Source of the DNA: Zoroaster sp. YZ-2022
Lineage: Eukaryota; Echinodermata; Asteroidea; Forcipulatida; Zoroasteridae
Direction: 5' to 3'
DNA length: 64,000 nt
NCBI GenBank assembly: GCA_029582265.1
Contig: CM055819.1
Coordinates: 33,160,967-33,224,966 of the forward strand
This document shows, one piece after another, positions 56,901-57,499 of the stretch. A program made the position numbers and the translations under genes. Each line of letters opens with the position of its first letter. Within the stretch, counting starts at the first letter, position 1. The notes under the pieces were generated by a model. The model had not been told where the DNA came from, made no database searches, and was given only the letters and a program-made list of their open reading frames with translations.

Positions 56901-57058
56901 TTTCAGATGATATTTTTGCGTCGCCAACAAGCTCCAAATCTAAGAAGACCAAGACGAAGAAGAAGACGACGGATAAGCAACCAGCAGCAGGAGGATCCAT
57001 CATTGATGAGTCCGCACCTAGTATCTTTGATGACCCGCTGAATGCTTTAGGAAACTGA
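2181..57058 (+). CDS. WASHC2: WASHC2 (FAM21), WASH complex subunit 2, tail portion, 28 exons (whole-gene span, introns included)
   Basis: WASHC2 is the long flexible subunit of the pentameric WASH complex, which makes branched actin on endosomes through Arp2/3. Its tail recruits the complex to retromer through acidic LFa repeats and binds capping protein CapZ through a CPI motif (family knowledge). Seen here: an early segment LPYLIGS, a SFADELAAR-like segment (AFASELAARIG), GKKIPAGAV, about 20 acidic L-F repeats, a segment SNLVIDPTAM followed by a basic CPI-like region, and the terminal IFDDPLNALGN, all in the same order as in vertebrate FAM21. The 28 exons join with consistent phase to 2,994 codons plus stop. 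The head domain is upstream of the window. The vertebrate protein is about 1,340 residues; most of the excess is one 1,728-codon exon. Exon limits are read by eye; phase-neutral exons may be missing. Confidence 0.93.
2746..2807 (+). CDS. WASHC2: WASHC2 exon 2: acidic Ser/Glu linker
   Basis: Starts in phase 1 (completing an Asp codon) and ends in phase 0 at GTAAGT. Peptide MNEDGSISDSEKTTSESESE matches the Ser/Glu-rich stretch that follows LPYLIGS in the family (for example GSIVDTEEE in vertebrates). Confidence 0.9.
2808..3699. other. Intron with a weak 135-bp tandem duplication
   Basis: No gene. Around 3125-3215 and 3260-3350 two diverged copies share gattt(t)gcagaagtt(g/c)aaca and a following a/t-rich segment. 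Confidence 0.4.
3700..6155 (+). mobile_element. Helentron-like non-autonomous element A
   Basis: 5' end carries AGCTGTTTCGC and its inverted copy; the 3' end has GCGAAACAGCT, then a hairpin GTATTCGT-tc-ACGAATAC, nine bases (aattgagct) and CTAG. Subterminal inverted repeats plus a 3' hairpin before CTRR, and a tandem-repeat core, are the known Helentron/HINE design. Core: four units of about 444 bp starting near 3947, 4391, 4836 and 5280, the last diverged. No Rep-helicase ORF seen. Confidence 0.7.
3947..5460 (+). repeat. 444-bp tandem repeat (four units)
   Basis: Each unit starts tgtcaagttacactaa, contains cttccggtccaaaccggaag, gatgacgtcatcat and gagcgccctctagcgac. The first three units differ by only a few substitutions; the fourth is clearly diverged. 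Confidence 0.9.
6156..8029 (+). mobile_element. Helentron-like element B, adjacent copy
   Basis: Sequence after 6156 resumes the same T-rich start and cagcgctttccgtaccggaa as element A, then two 444-bp units (6338 and 6779, the second matching A's diverged unit), unique sequence, and the identical 3' hairpin terminus at about 7976-8029. It lacks the first ~50 bp of A's 5' end. It lies head-to-tail with A. Confidence 0.65.
8077..8386. mobile_element. MITE family B, piggyBac-like
   Basis: TTAA-flanked, ends CCCTCCTACTATAG and GTCACAGAAGGG. Interior built from (g)tcaaaa and ttgac words in inverted arrangement. Copies at 8771-9417 (inverted, interrupted) and 20043-20350. Confidence 0.85.
8771..9417. 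mobile_element. MITE family B, inverted copy split by a SINE
   Basis: TTAA on both sides, ends CCCTTCTGTGACTACAAG and AAGTAGGAGGG. The two halves align to the copy at 8077 in reverse orientation; bases 8871-9224 between them are a SINE. Confidence 0.85.
8871..9224 (+). mobile_element. tRNA-derived SINE inserted in MITE
   Basis: Box A tggccgagcggtctag, box B gggttcgaatcccggc, core ttgaccataattgcttctct and cacccaggggttaaatgggt, tail gcgctatataagtc plus short (ATT)n. Confidence 0.9.
9914..10495. mobile_element. TIR element with TGTGAC...GGCTCTGCGAAAATGAG ends
   Basis: Left end tatgtgacaggctctgcgaa, right end is its inverted copy with one substitution (..ttcgcagagcccgtcacata). About 25-bp TIRs, 582 bp, no transposase frame. 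Class not assigned. Confidence 0.75.
10615..11199 (+). mobile_element. MITE family C (TTAA / CCAGTT ends)
   Basis: TTAA on both sides; ends CCAGTTCGCTTCGG and CCGACGTCAACTGG (inverted: CCAGTTGACGTCGG). 585 bp. A second copy in opposite orientation is at 54380-55008. Open frames inside are short, run on both strands and are not conserved in length between copies. Confidence 0.8.
11428..11663. mobile_element. MITE family D, Tc1/mariner-like (TA flanks)
   Basis: Ends TATACATAACAGCAAAAGAA and its inverted copy; the TIR continues through acgtcacccc. About 235 bp. Opposite-orientation copy at 26683-26918. Confidence 0.8.
11821..11895 (+). CDS. WASHC2: WASHC2 exon 3: acidic linker
   Basis: Phase 0 to phase 0, YTDTESEIESESD then IATKQKMDQQER. 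Strong acceptor (ttttcctttgtag); donor GTTTGT is weaker. It follows a 9-kb intron filled with mobile elements. Confidence 0.85.
12392..12469 (+). CDS. WASHC2: WASHC2 exon 4: first L-F acidic motif
   Basis: Phase 0 to 0, SQSESENDLFDQNEK then SSENEDEEKTK. NDLFDQNE corresponds to the first Leu-Phe acidic element (CDLFADSE) of vertebrate FAM21. Acceptor tttccag, donor GTAGGC. Confidence 0.9.
12842..13150 (-). mobile_element. 3' end of a CR1/L2-type LINE
   Basis: On the minus strand this reads SFEVVAPRLWNDLPLYIHES then QTVDSFKKNLKTHL, the typical C-terminal end of CR1/L2/Jockey-type ORF2 (consensus APRLWNSLP...F+..LKTHLF). The 3' tail (gcgctttac region, cttggtggatatgtgcgc, ATT units) is very close to the tail of the SINEs in the window. 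Confidence 0.75.
13657..14054 (+). mobile_element. tRNA-derived SINE with (CAT)n tail
   Basis: Box A tggccgagcggttaa, box B gggttcgaaacctgg, shared core, gcgctatataagaatgg, and about 17 CAT units (14002-14054). Confidence 0.9.
14285..14554. mobile_element. TIR element, CTACTCAAAACAATTTAGGG ends
   Basis: Perfect 28-bp terminal inverted repeats (ctactcaaaacaatttaggg continuing aacaccgg) flanked by TA, about 270 bp; Tc1/mariner-like by target site (inference). Confidence 0.8.
14568..14881. mobile_element. MITE family A, second copy (ATAT flanks)
   Basis: Nearly identical to 434-747 with the same ends, but flanked by ATAT on both sides instead of TTAA. Confidence 0.85.
15096..15162 (+). CDS. 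WASHC2: WASHC2 exon 5: AFASELAARIG segment
   Basis: GGAFASELAARIGTGPARAE plus EE, matching the conserved SFADELAARIKG block of vertebrate FAM21. Acceptor follows a long T tract; donor GTAAAT; ends in phase 1. Confidence 0.93.
15214..15295. mobile_element. Short MITE family E remnant
   Basis: TTAA then CCCTAACTCCCTAG ... CCTAGGGAGTTAGGG and CTAA. An internally deleted relative of the elements at 23725, 51263 and 56198. Confidence 0.6.
15945..17920 (+). pseudogene. Broken CR1/Jockey-superfamily LINE reverse transcriptase
   Basis: About 2 kb in intron 5. Frames 16065-16352, 16365-16811, 16625-17287 and 17274-17624 together give a LINE ORF2 from the pre-RT linker to the C-terminus, separated by frameshifts. 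Visible RT blocks: DYRPVALTAIVMKCFE, FFDFSSAFNTI, GVPQGCVLSPLLFSLY and the catalytic KYADDTAL, all retained; the C-terminal CRKKLQRIDKQAMKIIG follows. It is 5'-truncated (no endonuclease) and has a 3' tail of ttgaatct repeats near 17900. A dead insertion in the sense orientation of WASHC2. The sequence after it to exon 6 (17921-19161) shows only AT-rich intron. Confidence 0.85.
18918..19161 (+). other. Open frame continuous with exon 6, status unclear
   Basis: From an ATG at 18918 the exon 6 frame is open for 81 codons (starts MDEIEVKNRSFTISV, contains TCGLCVRPSCRMRDSD). Composition differs from the acidic/basic tail (four Cys, hydrophobic ends). It may be chance, an alternative first exon, or an older mobile fragment. 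Confidence 0.3.
19162..19287 (+). CDS. WASHC2: WASHC2 exon 6: basic Lys/Arg/Ser linker
   Basis: ETERGRTVSEASGVSTSSKG, then a KKRKKGTGKDKTGKRRSASK run, phase 1 to phase 1, donor GTAAGT. It occupies the place of the vertebrate GEAKPRKTLKEKKERR linker. The reading frame stays open 81 codons upstream of the chosen acceptor (cttcgatgcag), so an alternative 5' boundary cannot be excluded. Confidence 0.85.
19417..19726. mobile_element. MITE family F, piggyBac-like
   Basis: TTAA flanks; ends CCCTTCTACACATGGAGG and TGATTGTAGGAAGG; 310 bp; interior repeats ggaggccact and ggccact words. Confidence 0.7.
20043..20350. mobile_element. MITE family B, third copy
   Basis: Aligns along its length with 8077-8386; right TTAA intact (20351-20354), left flank mutated. 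Confidence 0.8.
20357..20445. mobile_element. Half copy of fold-back family G
   Basis: gggacaatatctttacgatc, then agggcatggaatcagtgtcc. Full palindromic copies are at 25736-25948, 33735-33953 and 53728-53942. Confidence 0.6.
20708..20838 (+). CDS. WASHC2: WASHC2 exon 7: DNLF ... SPFG ... GGLFE block
   Basis: GDNLFDEPAP, then SSPFGKRGGLFSSSGGGLFE and DEKEEE. Vertebrate FAM21 has [27 protein letters not shown] in the same order, one of the clearest homology anchors. Phase 1 to 0, donor GTTAGA. Confidence 0.95.
20996..21074 (+). CDS. WASHC2: WASHC2 exon 8: GDLFDEAP LFa motif
   Basis: GDLFDEAPKPRAVNRRDDHI then YEDIGN. It completes with exon 7 an LFa unit (LFEDEKEEEGDLF) split by an intron of only 157 bp. 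Phase 0 to 1, donor GTATGT. Confidence 0.93.
21405..21532 (+). CDS. WASHC2: WASHC2 exon 9: GKKIPAGAVPLFG, first PAGAV module
   Basis: AVSVEKSTTKSGKKIPAGAV then PLFGDGTGEDDLFGSSPKSN. Vertebrate FAM21 has GKKIPAGAVSVFLGD at the same place. Phase 1 to 0, donor GTGAGC. Confidence 0.95.
21925..21978 (+). CDS. WASHC2: WASHC2 exon 10: 18-codon candidate exon
   Basis: KILCMRATSAAKDRRGSM, phase 0 to 0, with a long pyrimidine tract, a ccag acceptor and a strong ATG|GTGAGT donor. Being 54 bp and phase-neutral it can be skipped without frame change, so it may be a cassette exon. No family motif supports it. Confidence 0.6.
22116..22205 (+). repeat. (GATTT)n microsatellite
   Basis: About six perfect gattt units followed by diverged ones. 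Confidence 0.85.
22316..23620 (+). mobile_element. Helentron-like element C with 149-bp repeats
   Basis: 5' aactAGGTGTTCGG and a 3' hairpin AGGTGTTTCGGGTA-ca-TACCCGAACACCT followed by aa: subterminal inverted repeats and terminal hairpin as in elements A/B but with different sequence. The core is seven units of 148-150 bp. No coding capacity. Confidence 0.6.
22481..23390 (+). repeat. 149-bp tandem repeat, about seven units
   Basis: Units start near 22481, 22629, 22779, 22928, 23078, 23226 and 23376 (aactttgacttccggtttgg). Each has ggacaggaagtaaggtcaaa and cctcttgtggttgttgagat. The last unit breaks off after tttgat. Confidence 0.9.
23725..24606. mobile_element. MITE family E copy interrupted by SINE sequence
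   Basis: TTAA flanks, ends CCCTAACCTTCCCAAATCC and CCTAGGGAGTTAGGG. Compared with the uninterrupted copy at 51263-51546, bases about 23864-24408 are extra and are SINE. Confidence 0.8.
23864..24408 (-). mobile_element. tRNA-derived SINE (minus) plus partial second copy
   Basis: (AAT)n at 23865-23902, then tatagcgcacgtatccacc, the shared core, and reversed box B (ggggctcgaacccac) near 24170. A second box-B-containing half follows at 24300-24408, repeating gcaattatggttaagt and ctgctgctggcaacaccaga, so the head was duplicated or two copies recombined. Confidence 0.85.
24609..26469. other. Intron 10 remainder
   Basis: No gene seen. Contains a (TA)n stretch at 25662-25688 and the fold-back family G element at 25736-25948; otherwise AT-rich unique sequence. 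Confidence 0.5.
25736..25948. mobile_element. Fold-back family G, full palindrome
   Basis: Arms: ggggcaatatcgttatg ... agggcatggaatcagagta and its inverted counterpart gattccatgccctgtt ... gacgatatagtccc, around a core with cacatgatcaggtcatatta. Confidence 0.75.
26470..26611 (+). CDS. WASHC2: WASHC2 exon 11: oligo-Gly plus LFa motif
   Basis: NSLRKKHKEAERKASM, 11 consecutive Gly (GGA-type codons), then LFDDENDNGLFAAAPKPAKK, a canonical LFa unit. Donor GTAACG, phase 0 to 1. The start at 26470 (after ttccaag) is the only nearby AG that keeps the frame open; it is less certain than the rest. Confidence 0.88.
26683..26918. mobile_element. MITE family D, second copy
   Basis: Same tatacataacagcaaaagaa TIRs as 11428-11663, opposite internal orientation; about 95% alike by eye. 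Confidence 0.8.
26950..27142 (+). mobile_element. Dispersed repeat, hAT-like ends (cagtgt)
   Basis: Runs from cagtgtataagctaggattt to attcctggataacactg; shares ggtgtccaaaagacacccaa with the copy at 35030-35208. CAGTGT termini suggest a hAT-type MITE (inference). Confidence 0.6.
27399..27541 (+). CDS. WASHC2: WASHC2 exon 12: LFDDDEDGDLFGG
   Basis: EVAKKTVELFDDDEDGDLFG, a GSSADKP linker, an (Ala-Pro)4-type stretch (APAPAPAP) and basic ERKASTKKK. Phase 1 to 0, acceptor tgtctctcag, donor GTAAAC. Confidence 0.95.
27670..27950 (-). mobile_element. Diverged tRNA-derived SINE, minus strand
   Basis: Reversed core (gcttcctggggagtatgcag, ggtacccatttaa, aagtgttttgctcaaggaca), reversed box B (gatttgaacccac) and box A region (gacgactccgccatgacac). 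Confidence 0.8.
28094..28296 (+). CDS. WASHC2: WASHC2 exon 13: GLAGAVSMFG module plus LFa-like motif
   Basis: GLAGAVSMFGTVDPLAAKR, a Glu/Pro-rich linker, then KKTDMFDDDKGESDLFGDNA. This is the second AGAVxxFG module in the tail; the first Phe-containing element uses Met instead of Leu (MFDDD). Phase 0 to 2, donor GTAGGT. Confidence 0.95.
28350..28415 (-). mobile_element. SINE/LINE tail fragment, minus strand
   Basis: aataataatgtaaatttata then tagcgccggtatccgtcaac and cgctcatggcgc: only the shared 3' tail remains. Confidence 0.6.
28655..29475 (+). repeat. 81-bp minisatellite array 1, about ten units
   Basis: Unit: accaatgttgtaccttccct, tcaatgtatatcttgattca, aagagagtaagc, ctcatagaagcagttt. 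Period 81 bp with a few 76-84-bp variants. Because 81 is divisible by three all frames without a stop in the unit stay open across the array. Confidence 0.95.
29626..29755 (+). CDS. WASHC2: WASHC2 exon 14: LFADEDGEQDGLFAD
   Basis: KPEPVKTPERN, SLFADEDGEQDGLFADK, then ESIHVPATVKPAAAK. A single complete LFa unit between basic and Pro/Ala linkers. Phase 2 to 0, donor GTGAGT. Confidence 0.94.
29870..29985 (-). repeat. Dispersed element with gaaacgtcgag hairpin, copy 1
   Basis: tgcggtgacaccatgtgaaa, then cgactcgacgtttcgatcag and atgctccgatcg; inverted relative to the copy at 31500-31660. Confidence 0.6.
30611..30711 (+). CDS. WASHC2: WASHC2 exon 15: LFDDIEGDGDDDLFGAS
   Basis: LDMNKKSSSGS then LFDDIEGDGDDDLFGASSQP. 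One LFa unit; phase 0 to 2, acceptor atcacag, donor GTGAGT. Confidence 0.94.
31198..31297 (+). CDS. WASHC2: WASHC2 exon 16: KKKPAGGVALFAGADMFG module
   Basis: Third copy of the basic-PAG(A/G)V-hydrophobic-F module: KKKPAGGVALFAGADMFGTS, then KKEEEEKPPVK. Phase 2 to 0, acceptor tgtttacag, donor GTCAGT. Confidence 0.94.
31500..31660 (+). repeat. Dispersed element with gaaacgtcgag hairpin, copy 2
   Basis: Stem gacgatcag-agcata-ctgatcg followed by aaacgtcgagttgtaa and, downstream, cacatggtgtcaccgcaatt. Related pieces at 51965-52030, 53000-53050 and 62455-62580. Confidence 0.65.
31693..31785 (+). CDS. WASHC2: WASHC2 exon 17: SLFDDNDEKDQLS
   Basis: RRNKTRKSRTTLSLFDDNDE then KDQLSAGKDDA. Acidic LF element whose second Phe is missing (QLS in place of LF), so a degenerate LFa unit. 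Phase 0 to 0, donor GTAAGA. Confidence 0.93.
32014..32136 (+). CDS. WASHC2: WASHC2 exon 18: VFDDEDVLFK ... VDLFGS
   Basis: VARRRTKSKSVFDDEDVLFK, IHEEAPPVDLFGSVSPVSAT, then K. Two acidic Phe elements in one exon; the RR(R/N)KT(R)KS start echoes exon 17 and suggests exon duplication. Phase 0 to 0, donor GTAAGC. Confidence 0.94.
32137..33161. other. Intron 18, no element recognised
   Basis: AT-rich unique intron; a short inverted match (gtcaaacctg near 32938 and aggtttgac near 33061) may mark a degraded fold-back element of about 130 bp. Confidence 0.4.
33162..33518 (+). CDS. WASHC2: WASHC2 exon 19: two tandem LFSDE LFa units
   Basis: SLFSDEEEDDLFSSASK, a Pro/Lys linker with KAPAGKPKA, then DLFSDEGDEDDLFGGVKP and a Lys/Pro/Glu-rich tail ending DPLFGEQ. 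Vertebrate FAM21 has the same LFSDEEDSEDLFSS design. 119 codons, phase 0 to 0, donor GTAAGT. Confidence 0.95.
33735..33953. mobile_element. Fold-back family G, third copy
   Basis: gggacaaattgtcttgatca ... caacagggcatggagtcatt and inverted end ccaattccatgccctattga ... gatattgtccctttaa. Confidence 0.75.
34125..34372 (+). repeat. 21-bp minisatellite array
   Basis: About twelve units of ggcagcattccaattgggaa(t) with A/G variation at the seventh base. Open in both directions because 21 is divisible by three; intronic. Confidence 0.95.
34565..34695 (+). repeat. 21-bp minisatellite, second block
   Basis: Six units of ggcagtgttccaattgggag/a; same family as 34125-34372, separated by about 190 bp of AT-rich sequence. 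Confidence 0.93.
35030..35208 (+). mobile_element. Dispersed hAT-like repeat, second copy
   Basis: cagtgtataagccaggattt ... aagacacccaaaggtatcgc; aligns with 26950-27142. Confidence 0.6.
35850..36004 (+). promoter_or_regulatory. CpG-rich promoter-like island inside WASHC2
   Basis: An abrupt GC- and CpG-rich stretch in an AT-rich intron: gcgcccgcg, a tacgcatgcg site resembling the NRF1 half-palindrome, a perfect 34-bp palindrome (35890-35923, core TTTAACGCATATGCGTTAAA), several acgcgcg steps and, at its 3' edge, AAGATGGCGGC, which matches the YY1/initiator context seen at many animal start codons. Promoter function is inferred from composition only. Confidence 0.45.
36005..36076 (+). CDS. Candidate alternative or nested first coding exon
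   Basis: An ATG in AAGATGGCGGC context opens 24 codons, MAAHVNVNSHFPELND then AELETMYE, ending exactly at a GTATAG donor in phase 0. WASHC2 exon 20 (36277) also begins in phase 0, so it could be the first exon of a shorter WASHC2 isoform. Alternatively it is exon 1 of an unrelated nested or duplicated gene; the AELETMYE end loosely recalls the start of SPEF1/CLAMP-type CH-domain proteins, but no CH-domain exon is visible downstream. Low certainty on identity, moderate on being a first exon. Confidence 0.4.
36113..36235. repeat. Long hairpin with short loop
   Basis: Arms of about 55 bp (ggtggacagtcgatattagc ... gttgacaaactagttccc and the inverted copy) around a cggcttcgcctcg loop; arms nearly perfect. 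It lies between the candidate first exon and exon 20. Confidence 0.85.
36277..36408 (+). CDS. WASHC2: WASHC2 exon 20: KKPAGAVAMFAGLDP module
   Basis: SSAPATATKPKKPAGAVAMF, AGLDPSAISRQISSGS, then TNDDEEDK. Fourth PAGAV module. Phase 0 to 0, acceptor ctgtttcag, donor GTAGGC. Confidence 0.94.
36905..36975 (+). repeat. C-rich minisatellite
   Basis: Repeats of cccctccccaac and cccccactccct. Confidence 0.8.
37631..37777 (+). CDS. WASHC2: WASHC2 exon 21: basic Ser/Pro linker
   Basis: RNRLPSTENISPQPFVASSS, NKPVSVIRSVKAPMAKKSPG, AGNRVSMLQ; phase 0 to 0. It bridges the PAGAV exon to the giant exon. A stronger-looking acceptor (tttccccacag, 37566) lies upstream but would put the exon in a frame without WASHC2-like composition. 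Donor CAG|GTTGGA is weak; boundary moderately certain. Confidence 0.75.
38470..38810 (-). mobile_element. tRNA-derived SINE, minus strand
   Basis: Reversed: tail aagcgctgtacattattacc, core ctccctggggagtatacagc and ggtacccatttactcctggg, box B gggattcgaacccac, box A ctaaaccgctcgaccatgg. Confidence 0.88.
38811..41039. other. Intron 21 remainder
   Basis: No gene seen. Holds a G-run (39356-39371) and a stretch at about 39985-40322 bounded by ttaaggctgt and cactgccttaa with many ggtacccg/cgggtaccc words, possibly a degraded TIR element. Confidence 0.45.
41040..46223 (+). CDS. WASHC2: WASHC2 exon 22: giant 1,728-codon Pro/Ser-rich exon
   Basis: One uninterrupted frame of 5,184 bp between acceptor tacattcag and donor CAG|GTGTGG, phase 0 to 0. 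Regions in order: Ser-Pro rich start with RPLSPQS heptads (residues about 95-175); long Pro/Ser/basic stretch; PPPY and PSAP motifs (about 537-554); four KPLPPIP-type SH3 ligands (about 675-770); polyproline block (about 987-1030); repeated SELMxKL helices (about 857-1495); basic tail ending TVQRLQ. With exon 23 this end gives LQSNLVIDPTAM, matching IQANLAINPAAL of vertebrate FAM21, which ties the exon to WASHC2. No enzymatic domain seen; predicted mostly disordered. Vertebrate FAM21 has nothing of this size here. A second acceptor 9 nt downstream (ctgcag) would remove FLQ. Confidence 0.9.
41320..41560 (+). repeat. WASHC2: In-frame 21-bp heptad repeat (RPLSPQS) in giant exon
   Basis: About ten tandem 21-bp units encoding R-P-L-S-P-(Q/H)-S. 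Units differ at third positions and at Q/H, so it is a coding minisatellite under length turnover. Each unit offers an SP site (possible proline-directed phosphorylation, inference). Confidence 0.9.
42648..42701 (+). other. WASHC2: PPPY and PSAP short linear motifs in giant exon
   Basis: FPPPYEAVEREPLPTPSAPP: a PPxY core (codons 42648-42659) and a PSAP core (42690-42701) separated by ten residues. PPxY binds WW domains of Nedd4-type ligases and P(S/T)AP binds TSG101 of ESCRT-I (established motif classes). Function here is inference. Confidence 0.7.
43060..43345 (+). other. WASHC2: Four KPLPPIP-type SH3 ligand motifs in giant exon
   Basis: TKPLPPIPQ, VKPLPPIPS, VKPLPPIPP and CKPLPHVPQ, plus EPPPVPHFAKV between them. 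K-x-x-P-x-x-P is the class I SH3 ligand pattern. Regular spacing of about 24-32 residues suggests a multivalent SH3 platform. Confidence 0.75.
43609..45520 (+). other. WASHC2: Dispersed SELM(A/Q)KL helix repeats in giant exon
   Basis: Copies: PELLQKMQKRKAAIE (about 43609), SELMAKLVKKRAEIES (about 44400), SELMAKLARKREAIEK (about 44572), SELMQKLERKWTQAES (about 44713), SELMQKLERQRREAES (about 44872) and AELMAKLERKKTEID (about 45476), with two decayed ones (SQLMPKSDK, SGLNQKLG) between. Consensus S-E-L-M-x-K-L-x-(R/K)-(K/R)-x-x-x-(I/A)-E, an amphipathic basic helix. I do not recognise the family. Confidence 0.75.
43999..44130 (+). other. WASHC2: Polyproline block in giant exon
   Basis: Runs of 5-7 prolines with short hydrophobic breaks (EPPPPPPLEPSPPPFPPPLP then TPLPPPPPPAPPPPPLPPRI). 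Composition is like formin FH1 or WASP/WIP proline regions that bind profilin and SH3 or WW domains (inference). The opposite strand is a CCACC/GGTGG-rich simple sequence. Confidence 0.8.
46753..46860 (+). repeat. Direct duplication of about 55 bp
   Basis: agacaaatcatcataactag and aaaccaaaatgaatattt occur twice, 54 bp apart, without visible differences. Confidence 0.85.
47203..47233 (+). repeat. Exact 31-nt copy of giant-exon sequence
   Basis: Identical to 44156-44186 in the coding exon (starts tagacagatagacaaaattc, ends gttgtcaac), same strand. Confidence 0.9.
47622..47878. mobile_element. MITE with GTGACC...GAGGAATGTCCCC ends
   Basis: Left tgtgacctgcttcatcgaaa and tgaggaatgtcccc; right ggggacattcctcacttcga and gcgggtcaca. 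About 33-bp imperfect TIRs; interior contains three ttcatttcttgg units. Confidence 0.75.
48130..49045 (-). repeat. 81-bp minisatellite array 2, inverted
   Basis: About eleven units, the same sequence as array 1 but on the opposite strand (aagatatacattgaagggaa, ggtacaacattggt). One unit is truncated to 54 bp (48361-48415). A 293-codon open frame crosses it only because the period is 27 codons. Confidence 0.95.
49310..49435 (+). CDS. WASHC2: WASHC2 exon 23: SNLVIDPTAM, start of CPI region
   Basis: SNLVIDPTAMRPGAAPPSKD, FEPEGVTFENPPKLNTLSSL, NK. Corresponds to vertebrate ANLAINPAALLP and, at its end, TLHSANK of the capping-protein-interacting segment. Phase 0 to 0; acceptor ggttgcag, donor GTAAGG. 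Confidence 0.95.
50678..50924 (+). CDS. WASHC2: WASHC2 exon 24: basic half of the CPI motif
   Basis: Begins GRARISAKRRAPSRRHR, matching SRVKMRGKRRPQTRAARR of vertebrate FAM21, the CapZ-binding CPI motif. The motif is split by the 49436-50677 intron right after NK. Then a Ser/Pro linker with DPLFEDRSPLSGLPNISS. Phase 0 to 1, donor GTAAGG. Confidence 0.95.
51097..51228 (+). repeat. Decayed duplicate of the exon 23 acceptor region
   Basis: Matches 49194-49316: cagcatttcagaatgtt, aatctgtttcctctt, aaatacattgcaactcac, ttttcttgtg and tcaaacct, but ggttgcag has become gattgtaatccg, so the splice site is lost. Confidence 0.8.
51263..51546. mobile_element. MITE family E, intact copy
   Basis: TTAA on both sides, ends CCCTAACCTTCCCAAATCC and CCTAGGGAGTTAGGG, 284 bp; contains tacatgta words. 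Confidence 0.85.
52350..52772 (+). CDS. WASHC2: WASHC2 exon 25: long exon with five LF elements
   Basis: 140 codons: DMFGNDDLK, GKDLFATTL, NVDEDLFSSSPSKK, DPFDEDLFREVPKSKKP, LVEDDDLFATDTTKK. Matches the vertebrate C-terminal LFa cluster (for example DDLFQSAKPKPAKK and EDEDDLFTDQ). Phase 1 to 1, acceptor tatgttcag, donor GTCAGT. Confidence 0.95.
53488..53588 (+). CDS. WASHC2: WASHC2 exon 26: LPEDDGDLFASVP
   Basis: DAKSSAPLPEDDGDLFASVP then AVKTKKKKEAKKVQ. One LFa unit with a polybasic tail. Phase 1 to 0, acceptor catctcag, donor GTCAGT. Confidence 0.94.
53728..53942. mobile_element. Fold-back family G, fourth copy
   Basis: gggatagtgtcgtcacgatc ... caacagggcatggaatcggt and inverted end ccaattccaagccctgttga ... 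cgacgatattgtcac. Confidence 0.75.
54129..54315 (+). CDS. WASHC2: WASHC2 exon 27: DDEDEPVFATK ... SIFDDIPSSKPKEKKKKK
   Basis: LDDEDEPVFATKKPSEKKTP, then DSDLFGDSSSSIFDDIPSSK, a PKEKKKKKESS polybasic run and LFTDQGE. Vertebrate counterpart: IFADLTVKPKEKSKKK. Phase 0 to 1, donor GTACGG. Confidence 0.95.
54380..55008 (-). mobile_element. MITE family C, inverted second copy
   Basis: TTAA flanks; ends CCAGTTGACGTCGG and CCGAAGCGAACTGG; matches 10615-11199 reversed, with about 40 extra bp near the right end (54951-54992). Confidence 0.8.
55520..55730 (-). mobile_element. Truncated SINE, minus strand
   Basis: ataagcgctttgcattatta, cggcttcctggggagtatac and accctcacagata remain; box A/B head is missing. 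Confidence 0.7.
56198..56455. mobile_element. MITE family E, truncated inverted copy
   Basis: TTAA then CCCTAACTCCCTAGG; aligns in reverse with 51263-51546 and 23725-24606 but lacks the other terminus. Confidence 0.75.
56907..57058 (+). CDS. WASHC2: WASHC2 last exon: C-terminus IFDDPLNALGN and stop
   Basis: DDIFASPTSSKSKKTKTKKK, then TTDKQPAAGGSIIDESAPSI and FDDPLNALGN with TGA at 57056-57058. Vertebrate FAM21 ends NIFDDPLNAFGGQ, so this fixes the C-terminus. Phase 1 in; acceptor ctgtttcag. Confidence 0.97.
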
Positions 57059-57097
57059 TAATTATGTCTTCATTTGCCGAGTGTATTAAAAGAGCTG

Positions 57098-57499
57098 GGG
57101 CCAATTCATAGAGCTTCTAAGCCAAGAATCTGCTAAGCAAATATTATTGTTAAGCACAATATCAAACAGACACTCAGATACTCATCCCGACATTCAAATC
57201 AGACACTCAAACCAGACACTCAACCAGACACTCAAACCAGACACTCAAACCAGACACTCAAACCAGACACTCAAACCAGACACTCAAACCAGACACTCAA
57301 ACCAGACACTCAAACCAGACACTCAAACCAGACACTCAAACCAGACACTCAAACCAGACACTCAAACCAGACACTCAATCCAGACACTCAATCCAGACAC
57401 TCAATCCAGACACTCAATCCAGACACTCAATCCAGACACTCAATCCAGACACTCAATCAAATTATATACATTTTGTAAGCTCTATGAGTTTGGCTCCAG
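57098..57499. mobile_element. TIR element carrying a 13-bp satellite
   Basis: Inverted ends ggggccaattcatagagct and agctctatgagtttggctcc enclose about 22 units of ccagacactcaaa, the last seven being ccagacactcaat. It starts 40 bp after the WASHC2 stop codon, so it may lie in the 3' UTR. Confidence 0.8.
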
